Assembly: GCA_963725215.1 (NCBI GenBank)
Contig: CAVRXQ010000003.1
Coordinates: forward strand, 62,001 to 126,000
Reading direction: 5' to 3'
DNA length: 64,000 nucleotides
DNA from: CAVRXQ01 sp963725215
GTDB taxonomy: Bacteria; Actinomycetota; Acidimicrobiia; Acidimicrobiales; Bog-793
A program made the position numbers and the translations under genes. Positions 1-8,116 of this stretch are shown in pieces. The notes below the pieces were generated by a model. It ran no database searches, had not been told where the DNA came from, and worked only from the letters and a program-made list of their open reading frames with translations. Every line of letters starts with the position of its first letter. Position 1 is the first letter of the stretch.

Positions 1-952
1 ACAGCCAACTCAAGACTTGTCGCGCTCCGTATGAGTTCACGTCCGGCGAGTTCTGCAGAAACTCGTTGACAGAGGTCGAGCCCCGGTAGATAAGCAAAGG
101 AACAATGACCCACGCCGAGAGCGTGAGACTTCCGATTGCCATAACCAACGCTCGCTTCAATCGCACCTTGAAGTTTCTGGGGCCTACGACGGTCCACAAG
201 ACGATCGGTAGGAATGCGAGATACCCCGTCTCGTAGTGGAACGCGGCCGTGAGCGCAATGAATAAACAAGCCCAGAGATAGCTTCGCCCGTCGTTGATTG
301 CCCTCCACGTGAAGCCCCACGCGAGCGGCAATGTCCACATCGCCCAGAGCTGCGACCACACCCCGAAGCCGATCCAGATATACGCGCCCTGCTCAAACCC
401 GACGCCGATCGCGCTCGTTACGAATGCGGACGCAAGCGCGGCCAACGCAGAGGTCCAGCGGGACAACCCGAACAACCGAGCACCGAAATAGACGCTGAGC
501 GGCCACGTAACCATCAACAGGTACAGACACAGGCTGAACGACTGGTTTGCCCCGATCGCGAGGCCGAGCGCACCTGCGAGCATCGCACCGAGGCTCTGGT
601 AGTGCATGAACACTGGTGAACCGAGATTGAGGTACGGAAACCAGCCGTCGAGCGGGAAATGACCCGCTCGGAACTGCGCGGTGGCGTAACGGACCATTTC
701 CGAATGGAAGGCGGAGTCGTCCGCGTACGGGACGTAATTGAGCTGCGACCGCAACTCGATTGCGTTGAATACGAGGGGCGCAAGCACGACCGCAATCGGT
801 CCTAGGCGAGAGGACCACGTCCCGTCGGCGACGGGCGGTGAGGGAACCCTTCGATCGGCGCGCAGCGCGTCGAAATCTTCGGCTGTGCGCTCGGGGGCAC
901 TTCGATCTTCCTTGTCGGGCGCGACTTGGTCCTCAGTCAAAGGAATCCCCAT
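1..952 (-). CDS. Large multi-pass membrane protein, 5' part (glycosyltransferase/DUF6541-like), cut by window edge
   Basis: This reading frame is open on the minus strand from an ATG at 952 to the left edge, giving about 317 residues without a stop. A hydrophilic N-terminus of about 45 residues precedes a first membrane segment (PIAVVLAPLVF). A luminal-type loop follows (YADDSAFH), then repeated hydrophobic helices rich in Trp and aromatic residues (WTLPLAWGF, LFIALTAAFHYETGYL). This resembles the N-terminal half of actinobacterial polyprenol-sugar-dependent or uncharacterised membrane glycosyltransferases. The exact family is inference. The ATG lies in a CCATGG palindrome, and the gene diverges from the decarboxylase gene. 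The 3' end is outside the window. Confidence 0.7.
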   Translation of the reverse strand, partial: MGIPLTEDQVAPDKEDRSAPERTAEDFDALRADRRVPSPPVADGTWSSRLGPIAVVLAPLVFNAIELRSQLNYVPYADDSAFHSEMVRYATAQFRAGHFPLDGWFPYLNLGSPVFMHYQSLGAMLAGALGLAIGANQSFSLCLYLLMVTWPLSVYFGARLFGLSRWTSALAALASAFVTSAIGVGFEQGAYIWIGFGVWSQLWAMWTLPLAWGFTWRAINDGRSYLWACLFIALTAAFHYETGYLAFLPIVLWTVVGPRNFKVRLKRALVMAIGSLTLSAWVIVPLLIYRGSTSVNEFLQNSPDVNSYGARQVLSWL

Positions 953-1111
953 GGCCGCTTATACGGCGCGCTGCACCGGCAAACGAATGCGACAATGACC
1001 CACAATCCATGATCGTCGATACGCAGATCTACGCGGTGGACCCCTCCGAGTCTCCGCGCCACGGTCGTTCTCCCAGCCGCGAGCGTGACGCCGCGCTTCG
1101 ACGATCGGTCC

Positions 1112-1117
1112 TATATT
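1112..1117 (+). promoter_or_regulatory. Likely -10 element of a leaderless promoter for the PLP decarboxylase
   Basis: TATATT lies 8 bases before a GTG. No Shine-Dalgarno sequence is visible, and the start would coincide with the expected transcription start. Leaderless genes with TANNNT at this distance are common in actinobacteria. No clear -35 box is seen. Confidence 0.45.
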
Positions 1118-1125
1118 CGCCAACC

Positions 1126-2493
1126 GTGCACAATTGGTCTGAGGAGTCCGATCAGCTGGCGAATGGCGTCTTCGAATACGCGAAGGAGCGTCTCAAGCTC
1201 GATCCGCTACCCCTCGACAACACGACGACCCGAAGCAAACTCGAGACCATCGTCGGCCAGACGATCACCCACGAAGGTATCGGCGGCTCAGAGGCGCTGC
1301 GCATCTTCGCCGATCATCTCGCACCAGCGTGTATCACCGCGAACCATCCCAGGTACCTCGCGTTCATCCCTTGCGCGCCGACAGAAGCTTCAATGCTGTT
1401 CGACCTCATCGTGGGAGCGTCGTGCATGTACGGGAGCACATGGCTTGAGGCCGCTGGAGCCGTGTTTGCGGAGAACCAGGCGCTGCGGTGGATAGCGGAC
1501 CTCGCTGGGTTTCCCGAAGCAGCCGGCGGGGTGTTCGTGCAGGGCGGCACGCTCGGCAACCTCTCAGCCCTCGTTACTGCTCGGCATGCGACCGCGTCCC
1601 GCCCGGATCGTGATCGCCACGATTCGCGCCGATGGGCGATCGCGGTCAGTCCAGACGCACATTCCTCCCTGTCGCACGCAGCGAGGGTGATGGACGTCGA
1701 TCTCGTCGTCGCCGACGTTGACGAAGACCGCAAGCTCAGAGGAAGAGACATTGCGCAATTACTCGATCTCGTGAGTGTCGAAGACCGTCAGCGCGTGTTC
1801 GCCGTGACAGCCACCGCCGGTACGACAAACCTCGGTGTAATCGACGACCTCGCTTCGATCGCCGAGGTTTGCCGCTCCCGAGACCTCTGGTTCCACGTTG
1901 ATGGCGCGTACGGTCTCGCCGCGCTCGCCGCGCCGAGTGTCAGGGGCCGATTTGAGGGAATCGAGGAAGCCGACTCGTTCATCGTGGACCCGCACAAATG
2001 GCTTTTCTCGCCGTTCGATTGCGCGGCGCTCATCTACCGCGATCCCGAGCTCGCACGAGCGACGCACACACAACATGCGAGTTATCTTGAGCCGCTCGAA
2101 GAGGTTGGGGCGTGGAACCCAGCGGACTACGCGATCCACCTCACGAGGCGGGCGCGCGGCCTGCCGTTCTGGTTCTCGCTCGCCACCTACGGCACAGACC
2201 GATACTCGGAAGCGATCGAGCAGACGCTACGGACCGCACGCTACGCGGCCGATGCCATAAAAGAGCGGTCCTACCTCTCTCTCTTGCGCGAGCCGGAACT
2301 GTCCGTCGTGTGTTATCGGCGCACCGGCTGGTCGCGGACGGAATACAACGCTTGGTCTGAGCGTCTTCGCAACGACGGCGTCGCCTTCGTCACTCCGTCA
2401 ACCCACCTCGGAGAGACGATCGCGCGCCTCGCGATCGTCAACCCACTGACAACCGAGGACGACATCGACATCGTTCTCGACTCCATGTCATGA
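1126..2493 (+). CDS. PLP-dependent group II amino acid decarboxylase
   Basis: This is a 455-residue member of the aromatic-amino-acid/glutamate decarboxylase superfamily (fold type I PLP enzymes). The PLP lysine is about residue 291 in DPHKW, and the aspartate that holds the pyridine nitrogen is about residue 259 in HVDGAYG. An upstream GGTLGNLSAL segment binds the cofactor phosphate. I chose GTG 1126 because it gives the usual family length and fits a leaderless promoter. The same frame is open further upstream, with an ATG at 1009 and a GTG at 838, but the extra residues look non-coding. The stop overlaps the agmatinase start (ATGA), so the two are probably one operon. The substrate cannot be read from sequence. 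The neighbour suggests an amine that feeds guanidino or polyamine metabolism. Confidence 0.85.
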   Translation: MHNWSEESDQLANGVFEYAKERLKLDPLPLDNTTTRSKLETIVGQTITHEGIGGSEALRIFADHLAPACITANHPRYLAFIPCAPTEASMLFDLIVGASCMYGSTWLEAAGAVFAENQALRWIADLAGFPEAAGGVFVQGGTLGNLSALVTARHATASRPDRDRHDSRRWAIAVSPDAHSSLSHAARVMDVDLVVADVDEDRKLRGRDIAQLLDLVSVEDRQRVFAVTATAGTTNLGVIDDLASIAEVCRSRDLWFHVDGAYGLAALAAPSVRGRFEGIEEADSFIVDPHKWLFSPFDCAALIYRDPELARATHTQHASYLEPLEEVGAWNPADYAIHLTRRARGLPFWFSLATYGTDRYSEAIEQTLRTARYAADAIKERSYLSLLREPELSVVCYRRTGWSRTEYNAWSERLRNDGVAFVTPSTHLGETIARLAIVNPLTTEDDIDIVLDSMS

Positions 2494-3503
2494 CGGCGAG
2501 CGAACCCGACCGTCGACTGCCTCCCGGATACCGCGCGCAGCTCGCGGGTCCTTCCTACGAGGGAATCGCGACGTTCGCGCAGCGTCCTCTGCTCACTGAG
2601 CCCGAAGAGCTCGATCGCTGGGCGCCCGATGCCGCCATCGTCGGTGCCCCCTGGGACGATTCGACGACGAATCGTCCGGGAGCGCGCTTTGGCCCGCGGG
2701 CGCTTCGCGCCCTCGCCTACGGCCCGGGCACCTTCCACCTCGATTTCGGAATCGAGATCTTCGATGCCCTCGAGGTCGTCGACTTCGGCGACGCGCACTG
2801 CCCCCACGGACTCGTCGAAGTGTCGCACGCCGCAATTCGTGAGCGGGTCGGCGCCGTGGCATCGCGTCGGATCTTCCCTGTCGTCTTGGGCGGGGATCAC
2901 TCGATCACCTGGCCATCCGCCAGCGCGGTAGCCGAAGCCTATGGATGGGGCCGAATCGGGATCGTCCACTTCGACGCGCACGCCGACACGGCCGACTCGA
3001 TCGACGGCAATCTCGCAAGCCACGGAACTCCGATGCGGCGGCTGATCGAATCCGGCGCCGTTTTGGGGAACAACTTCGTCCAGGTTGGACTCCGCGGCTA
3101 CTGGCCCGATGCGGACACGTTCGCGTGGATGCGTGAACAGGGAATGCGATACCACTTCATGCAGGAGATCTGGGAACGTGGCCTTAATGCCGTGATCGAA
3201 GACGCGGCACAGGAAGCGCTAGAAGACTGCGAAGCGATCTATCTCTCGGTCGACATCGACGTGCTCGATCCGGCGTTTGCACCCGGAACGGGGACGCCGG
3301 AGCCAGGAGGGATCGCGCCGGTCGACCTGCTACGCGCCGTGCGGCGACTCGCGACCGACACTCCACTCGTTGCGCTCGATGTCGTCGAGGTCTCGCCCCC
3401 CTACGACTGGGCGGACGTGACGGTGAACAACGCGCACCGGGTTGTGCTCGAGGTGCTGGCGGGCATCGCGGTGCGCCGCGGTGCCCCGACGACGACCTTG
3501 TAG
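2490..3503 (+). CDS. speB: Agmatinase / ureohydrolase family protein
   Basis: This 337-residue protein belongs to the arginase-agmatinase-formiminoglutamase family. These are cytosolic binuclear Mn enzymes that hydrolyse a guanidino group to urea or similar. All metal-binding motifs are present: GGDHSIT (about residue 134), HFDAHADT and SVDIDVLDP. The TPEPGG segment is typical of agmatinase-type members. The start overlaps the decarboxylase stop by four bases, so translation is probably coupled. Agmatine is the obvious candidate substrate, but related members act on guanidinobutyrate, guanidinopropionate or formiminoglutamate, so the symbol is a best guess. The gene ends nine bases before the convergent PhoU-like gene. 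Confidence 0.88.
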   Translation: MTASEPDRRLPPGYRAQLAGPSYEGIATFAQRPLLTEPEELDRWAPDAAIVGAPWDDSTTNRPGARFGPRALRALAYGPGTFHLDFGIEIFDALEVVDFGDAHCPHGLVEVSHAAIRERVGAVASRRIFPVVLGGDHSITWPSASAVAEAYGWGRIGIVHFDAHADTADSIDGNLASHGTPMRRLIESGAVLGNNFVQVGLRGYWPDADTFAWMREQGMRYHFMQEIWERGLNAVIEDAAQEALEDCEAIYLSVDIDVLDPAFAPGTGTPEPGGIAPVDLLRAVRRLATDTPLVALDVVEVSPPYDWADVTVNNAHRVVLEVLAGIAVRRGAPTTTL

Positions 3504-3512
3504 TCCTTTGAT

Positions 3513-4154
3513 TCAGCGAGGCGGCGAACTCGCTTCCGTGCTCTCCGTCAATCTCGCGACCCGACGTGCGAGGTTGACGGCGTGATCGCCGAGACGCTCA
3601 TAGAAACGGGCTAGGAGCGTCACCTCGGTTGTGACCGAGTTCGACATCCTGCCGTGCACGATCTCGTCGGTAAGCCGGACGTGGAGGAGATCCATCTCCT
3701 CGTCCGCCTCATTGAGCGCGAACGCGACCGCCCTTCTTTCCGCGTAGGCGTCCGCCGCCGATTGCCACATCTCGAGCGCGACCTCACTCATCCTTTGGAC
3801 AAGGCCCCTACTCGCGGGGCTCATCTCCGCACCGAGGCTGCGCGCGGCGCGCTGAGCAATGTGTTCGGCGAGATCTGCGCTTCGCTCGAGCTCGGGAAGG
3901 ATTAGAAGAACCGCAACGAGATGGCGAAGTTCGTCTGGCGACACCGGCGCCTTTTCGATCTCTTGCCACACGATCCGTTCGACTTCGGCTGTGAGATCGT
4001 CGATCTCACGATCCGCCTCGATGATCGCCTCGGCCTTGGCGGGTTCGACCGACAAAAGAGAGTCGGTCGCCGCGGCAAGTGCTTCTGTCACCATGGCGAA
4101 GAGCCGTGCGACTCGAACGTCGACTAATCGCGGGGACATTGAAGATTCAGACAC
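3513..4154 (-). CDS. phoU: PhoU-like phosphate regulator
   Basis: This 213-residue all-helical protein has two PhoU repeats. The second contains the typical segment YERLGDHAVNLARRV near the C-terminus, and the first has LPELERSADLAEHIA. PhoU proteins restrain the PhoR/PstSCAB phosphate-starvation system or, as stand-alone genes, accompany Na/Pi or Pit transporters. No pst genes are adjacent here, so the partner is unknown. Two starts are possible: GTG 4154 or ATG 4139 (MSPRLVDV). A TATCGT box lies 11 bases before the GTG. Confidence 0.85.
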   Translation of the reverse strand: MSESSMSPRLVDVRVARLFAMVTEALAAATDSLLSVEPAKAEAIIEADREIDDLTAEVERIVWQEIEKAPVSPDELRHLVAVLLILPELERSADLAEHIAQRAARSLGAEMSPASRGLVQRMSEVALEMWQSAADAYAERRAVAFALNEADEEMDLLHVRLTDEIVHGRMSNSVTTEVTLLARFYERLGDHAVNLARRVARLTESTEASSPPR

Positions 4155-4314
4155 AGCGCGATGTCACGATACCCAGGCTCGAGGGAGGCAGAGCCAACAG
4201 AAAACGCCACCCGGTGCGCGCAAAGGGAGAATCCGATTCTCGCGTCGACCGACCGGGCCTCGTTATCTTCCCCTTCAGGAACGGTCCACTCAATGGGACA
4301 TAGGGCCAGCACGT

Positions 4315-4387
4315 GGGGACGGAGGGGCTCGAACCCTCACTGGAAGCGTTTTAAGCGCTCTGCCTCTGCCGATTGGGCTACGTCCCC
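4315..4387 (-). tRNA. tRNA with UAA anticodon and short variable arm (Leu by codon, atypical)
   Basis: The minus strand folds as a complete cloverleaf. The acceptor stem is GGGGACG with CGTCCCC, and the D arm is closed by GCC/GGC. The anticodon stem is GAGCG/CGCTT with loop CTTAAAA, and the variable region is five bases (CCAGT). The T arm is GAGGG/CCCTC with loop TTCGAGC. The anticodon is TAA, which reads UUA (Leu). Bacterial tRNA-Leu normally has a long class II variable arm, and this one does not. CCA is not encoded (A discriminator followed by CGT). The first ten bases overlap the end of the upstream esterase gene, whose TAG stop lies at tRNA bases 8-10. The isotype is uncertain. Confidence 0.75.
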
Positions 4388-5997
4388 GGTCGCTCCTCCA
4401 TATCGGGGGCGAGAAGGCGCACGCTCTGGCGCACCGCCCCCTCAATCGGGCCACCAACCCCGTATTTACCAAGCCGACGCTCCCAAGCCTCCCGCTCTTT
4501 GGCGCGCGGGTCGTCGACCACCGCCCGATCGAGTCCGAGGCGCATCACCTGACGCCGTGACGTCGTGTACGCCGGCCACGCGCCGACTCGCTGGCTCGAC
4601 GGATCGCCGTGCGTCGCGAACGCAACCCACGCGGATTGCACATCTTCAGTGAGCGTGATCGCCTCGTCGCCGGCTCCGGCGAACAACCCGATGATCGGGT
4701 CTCGCACCGTCCCGAACACGAAGGGCAGCTCGATCCCGTGGCACGCACCGAGCGCGCCACCGGCGAACGGCGATGGCCAATCGAACTCGTAGAGATACGT
4801 GCGCGGGGAGCGCGCTAGGTGGGCCTCGGCAAGTCGGGTGATCGGGATTCTGAAGATCCAGTCCGTGATGATGGCGTCGAGGAGGTCGCGATCCGACATC
4901 GCATCTCCCCTCGACTGACGTACGCCCTCGTACAACGAAATGATCTCTGCGGCGAACGACTCGTCGACTCCGCCGCCTCGAAGGTACCGACGGACGTACG
5001 CGTCGAGGTCCGAGCGGGAGAACTCGCGGCCCGAGAGCGCGGCGAACGAGAACAACTTGAACTCGTCGTGGTTCCACCCGGCGAGCAGGTCGATGCCGGC
5101 CGACGCGCCGCGCACAATCGCGTCCTCAGGAGGAACCCTAAGCAGTCCGCCGTCGACGACGGGGGGGAAGGGCACTCCGATGCCCGCGTCGATCTCCCCA
5201 TTCAGTTCCTTCTGCGCCGCGACAAGGTCCTCGATCGGGACCGCGCAGAGCTCCTCGCGCGTCGGCTCATCGATTCCAAGGATCGAAAAGAGCCGTTCGG
5301 CGACGCTCGTCGCGGCGCGCGCCGGCACGGCGAACGCCGGTCCGCTTTGCACGATCGCGCGACGAAACAGCCCGCGCGCTTGTCGTACCGTCATCAAATC
5401 GCAGATCGCCATCGCGCCAGCTGATTCACCGAACGCCGTGACGTTTTGCGGATCGCCGCCGAAGGCCGAGATGTTGTCGCGCACCCATTCGAAGGCTGCG
5501 ATCTGATCGTGCAGCCCCCAATTGCCAAACCCGGATGAGCGAGGATCCGAAAGGACTGGGTGGGCAAGAAACCCGAGCGCGCCGAGTCGGTAGTTGAACG
5601 TGACGACCACGACACCTCGTCGGACGAGGTCCTGGGGGCGATAGAGCCGGCTCGAGCTGGCGCCGTTGAAGAAGGCGCCACCATGGACGAACACCATCAC
5701 GGGCAATCGACGTCGCCTGCCCGAGGGAACCCACACGTTGACGACGAGACAGTCCTCTCCCTGATCCAAGGGATCACCGGGGACGTACGCGCCGAGCGCG
5801 GCAGGCGCTTGCGGTGCCATCGGGCCGAACTCTGTGGCGTCTCGTACGCCGCGCCACGGCGCTCGCGCGACGGGCGGGCGGAAACGCAGGTCGTCAACGG
5901 GAGCCATCGCGTAGGGGATCCCAAGGAATTCGAGCACGCCCTCGTCCTCGCGGCCGCGGACCGCGCCCGACGTGGTGGGGATCGTTCGCTTGACCAC
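4378..5997 (-). CDS. Type B carboxylesterase (para-nitrobenzyl esterase-like)
   Basis: This 539-residue alpha/beta hydrolase belongs to the carboxylesterase type B (COesterase) family, which cleaves ester bonds of varied small substrates. The nucleophile motif GESAGA is near residue 190 and the oxyanion-hole loop HGGAFF is near residue 108. The C-terminal catalytic histidine region is CHGIELPFVFG. The family signature EDCLVVNVW is also present. There is no clear signal peptide, so it is probably cytosolic. The GTG start at 5997 has a GGAGG sequence five bases upstream. Its last ten bases overlap the tRNA that follows on the same strand. Confidence 0.92.
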   Translation of the reverse strand: MVKRTIPTTSGAVRGREDEGVLEFLGIPYAMAPVDDLRFRPPVARAPWRGVRDATEFGPMAPQAPAALGAYVPGDPLDQGEDCLVVNVWVPSGRRRRLPVMVFVHGGAFFNGASSSRLYRPQDLVRRGVVVVTFNYRLGALGFLAHPVLSDPRSSGFGNWGLHDQIAAFEWVRDNISAFGGDPQNVTAFGESAGAMAICDLMTVRQARGLFRRAIVQSGPAFAVPARAATSVAERLFSILGIDEPTREELCAVPIEDLVAAQKELNGEIDAGIGVPFPPVVDGGLLRVPPEDAIVRGASAGIDLLAGWNHDEFKLFSFAALSGREFSRSDLDAYVRRYLRGGGVDESFAAEIISLYEGVRQSRGDAMSDRDLLDAIITDWIFRIPITRLAEAHLARSPRTYLYEFDWPSPFAGGALGACHGIELPFVFGTVRDPIIGLFAGAGDEAITLTEDVQSAWVAFATHGDPSSQRVGAWPAYTTSRRQVMRLGLDRAVVDDPRAKEREAWERRLGKYGVGGPIEGAVRQSVRLLAPDMEERPGT

Positions 5998-6117
5998 CAG
6001 CCCCTCCAGCTCCCCCTGCGCTCCGGCGCTTCGACGCTACCAAGAGTGGTCACCGCCCTCACCTGGGCGTTTCAGGCCTGGCTTTACACTTGAGACCGAT
6101 GTGGTCAAAGTGAACAA

Positions 6118-7354
6118 GTGATGTCTGTGATGACCAGGTGCCTTGCGGTGCTCCTGGTCGGTGTCGGCGCGCTCGTCGGAGTCGCGACCTCGTCTGACGC
6201 GACGGGTAACCCGACCGGCCCGACCAATGCCCAGATCCGCGCGGCGAAGCAGCGCGCGGCGCGGCTTTCGCGATTTATCTCCTCGGAGATGGAGAACGTG
6301 CAGATTGCAGGCGAGCACTACGACCAAGCCCATGTCGTCGAAGCTCAGGCAAAGGCGCGATTCGTCGTCATCCGCGCCCAAGCTGAGCGCGAGAAGGTGG
6401 CCGTCAGGCGACAAAAGCGCCTCGTGATGACGGCGGCGGTCGAGGAGTACGTCTTCGGCGCGTCCGCAGCCGCACAGTTCGGCGCGGCGATCTCTTCGTC
6501 GGTCCCCGACGAGGGAACCCTCACGACGTACGCGGGGATCGCGACGCGCAACCTCCACGACGCCGCCGTAAAGCTGGCGGCCGAGGAAAGTCTGCTGCAA
6601 AAAGACGAGGCGAACGCGCGCCAACAGATCGCGATCGCGAACAATGCCGCCGAACAAGCTGCAAGCGCCCGCGTCGCCGCGGCTGCTGACGCCGCGAGCG
6701 CGCGCTCCGCGCTGACGTCCGTGAAGGGTCGAATCGCGAAGCTGGTCGCCGAGCAGGAGGCCGCGGCTGCTCTCGCCGCCGCAGAAGCCGCGGCAGCGGC
6801 GAAGGCGGCCGCGGCACGCAACCAAGACGCAGAGAACGCAGCCTCGGCAGCGGCGATCGCGAATGCGTTCGGGAGCGTCGACCCGCAGGCCGCCGCGGCT
6901 GCCGAAGCCGCGCAAGCCCAAGCCGCTCTGGCGAGCGAAAGCGGACACGTTTCGCTCCAGCCCGCGGGCACCAACCCTCAAGGCAGCCTCGCGGGTCGCG
7001 ACGGCGCAGAAGTTCTTGGGAGTGCCGTACGTGTGGGGCGGAGCGGGACCGACGGGATTCGACTGCTCGGGCCTCACGATGGTCTCCTGGGCCGCGGCCG
7101 GAGTGAGCCTGACCCACAGCGCCTGGTACCAGTACCGGGAATCGAAGCCGATCTCGCTCTCTCAGATCGAGCCGGGGGACCTGCTCTTCTACTCGTTTCC
7201 GAACGACGGACCGGACCCCGTCACCCACGTCGCGATGTACGTCGGATCAGGACTGTACGGAGCAGAGACGGTCATCCAGGCGCCCGAGACGGGCGAGACC
7301 GTGTCCTACTCGCCGATGTACTACTACGGCTTTGTCGGAGCCGGGCACCCGTAA
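6118..7354 (+). pseudogene. Secreted NlpC/P60 peptidoglycan hydrolase, frame disrupted near 6980
   Basis: The N-terminal part starts at GTG 6118 or ATG 6121. It has a signal peptide (CLAVLLVGVGALVGVATS) and a long Ala-rich coiled coil, up to about residue 285. The catalytic NlpC/P60 domain then appears in the next reading frame, with FDCSGLT carrying the nucleophile Cys and THVAMYVG the His. Removing one A from CTCAAGG at about 6977-6983 joins the two parts smoothly (GTNPQ into AASRVATAQKF). These D,L-endopeptidases cut stem peptides in the cell wall and are normally exported; the coiled coil acts as a regulatory or anchoring arm. As given, the first frame would read on as unrelated sequence to 7872. 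Either the gene is broken or the assembly has one extra base. Confidence 0.8.
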
Positions 7355-7368
7355 GAGGCGGGGTTCGG

Positions 7369-8046
7369 TCAGTCGATCCATTGCGCGAAGTACCGCTCGC
7401 GGCGCTCGCGCCACTCGTCGGCGGTGATCGCGTAGCGGATGTGGTCCTCCCACACGCCATCGATCTCCAGGTATCCCTTGGCGATCCCCTCTTCGCGCAA
7501 CCCCAGCTTTTCGACAACCCGGCGACTTTTCGTGTTGCGGGGAATGATCGAAACCTGCACGCGGTGCAACCCAAGCTCTTCGAAGGCGAAGGCGAAGGCG
7601 AGCACGCACGACTCGGGCATATAGCCCTGTCCGGCTTGTTTCTCGTCGATCCAATAGCCAAGGTACGCGGCCTGCGAGGCTCCCCTCGATATCGACGAGA
7701 GGTTGATCTCACCAGCGAACGACGCACCGAGGAAGATCCCGAATCCGTACGCGGTGCCGAGCTGACGATCTCGCGCCCGCATCGCGCAGCGCGCGGTGAA
7801 GGTCGAGCGATCCTCGGGGGGAAACGACGTCCCAGCCGGGCGCGGCTCCCAGTGGATCAGCCAGTCCCGTGAGCGCGTCCTCACCTCGTGCCAGGCTCGA
7901 TAGTCCTCGACGCGTAAGGGCCGCAAAAGGACCCGGCGTCCTACGAGTTCCGGACCGGACTCCGCGAGGCTCAGCTCGGCCACGGGCTTCGTCCCGTCAG
8001 CGACAGCTCGCGGACCAGATCGGGCGGCATCTCCCCACCACCACAT
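7369..8046 (-). CDS. GNAT N-acetyltransferase, RimJ/RimL-type
   Basis: The core begins GRRVLLRPLRVEDYRAW and has the RimJ-like features YLGYWIDEKQAGQGYM (acetyl-CoA binding) and HRVQVSIIPRNTKSRRVVEKLGL. The family acetylates protein N-termini, often of ribosomal proteins, or small molecules. The frame is open to 8271 but the extra N-terminus is Arg- and Cys-rich and looks non-coding. I use ATG 8046 (225 residues). GTG 7983 would give about 204, closer to the family length. The gene converges on the NlpC/P60 gene and diverges from the glycosyltransferase operon. Confidence 0.85.
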   Translation of the reverse strand: MWWWGDAARSGPRAVADGTKPVAELSLAESGPELVGRRVLLRPLRVEDYRAWHEVRTRSRDWLIHWEPRPAGTSFPPEDRSTFTARCAMRARDRQLGTAYGFGIFLGASFAGEINLSSISRGASQAAYLGYWIDEKQAGQGYMPESCVLAFAFAFEELGLHRVQVSIIPRNTKSRRVVEKLGLREEGIAKGYLEIDGVWEDHIRYAITADEWRERRERYFAQWID

Positions 8047-8116
8047 GCTGGCAGATCGCCACGTACACTTCCTGCGGCCAGCTCGTGGCGTCGCGTGACG
8101 GGCGGCCCCCAAGGTC

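Noticed and set aside
7000..7872. Continuation of the 6118 frame as a 584-residue protein
   Set aside because: After about 6980 it reads Arg-rich, non-conserved sequence, while the NlpC/P60 domain is in the next frame.
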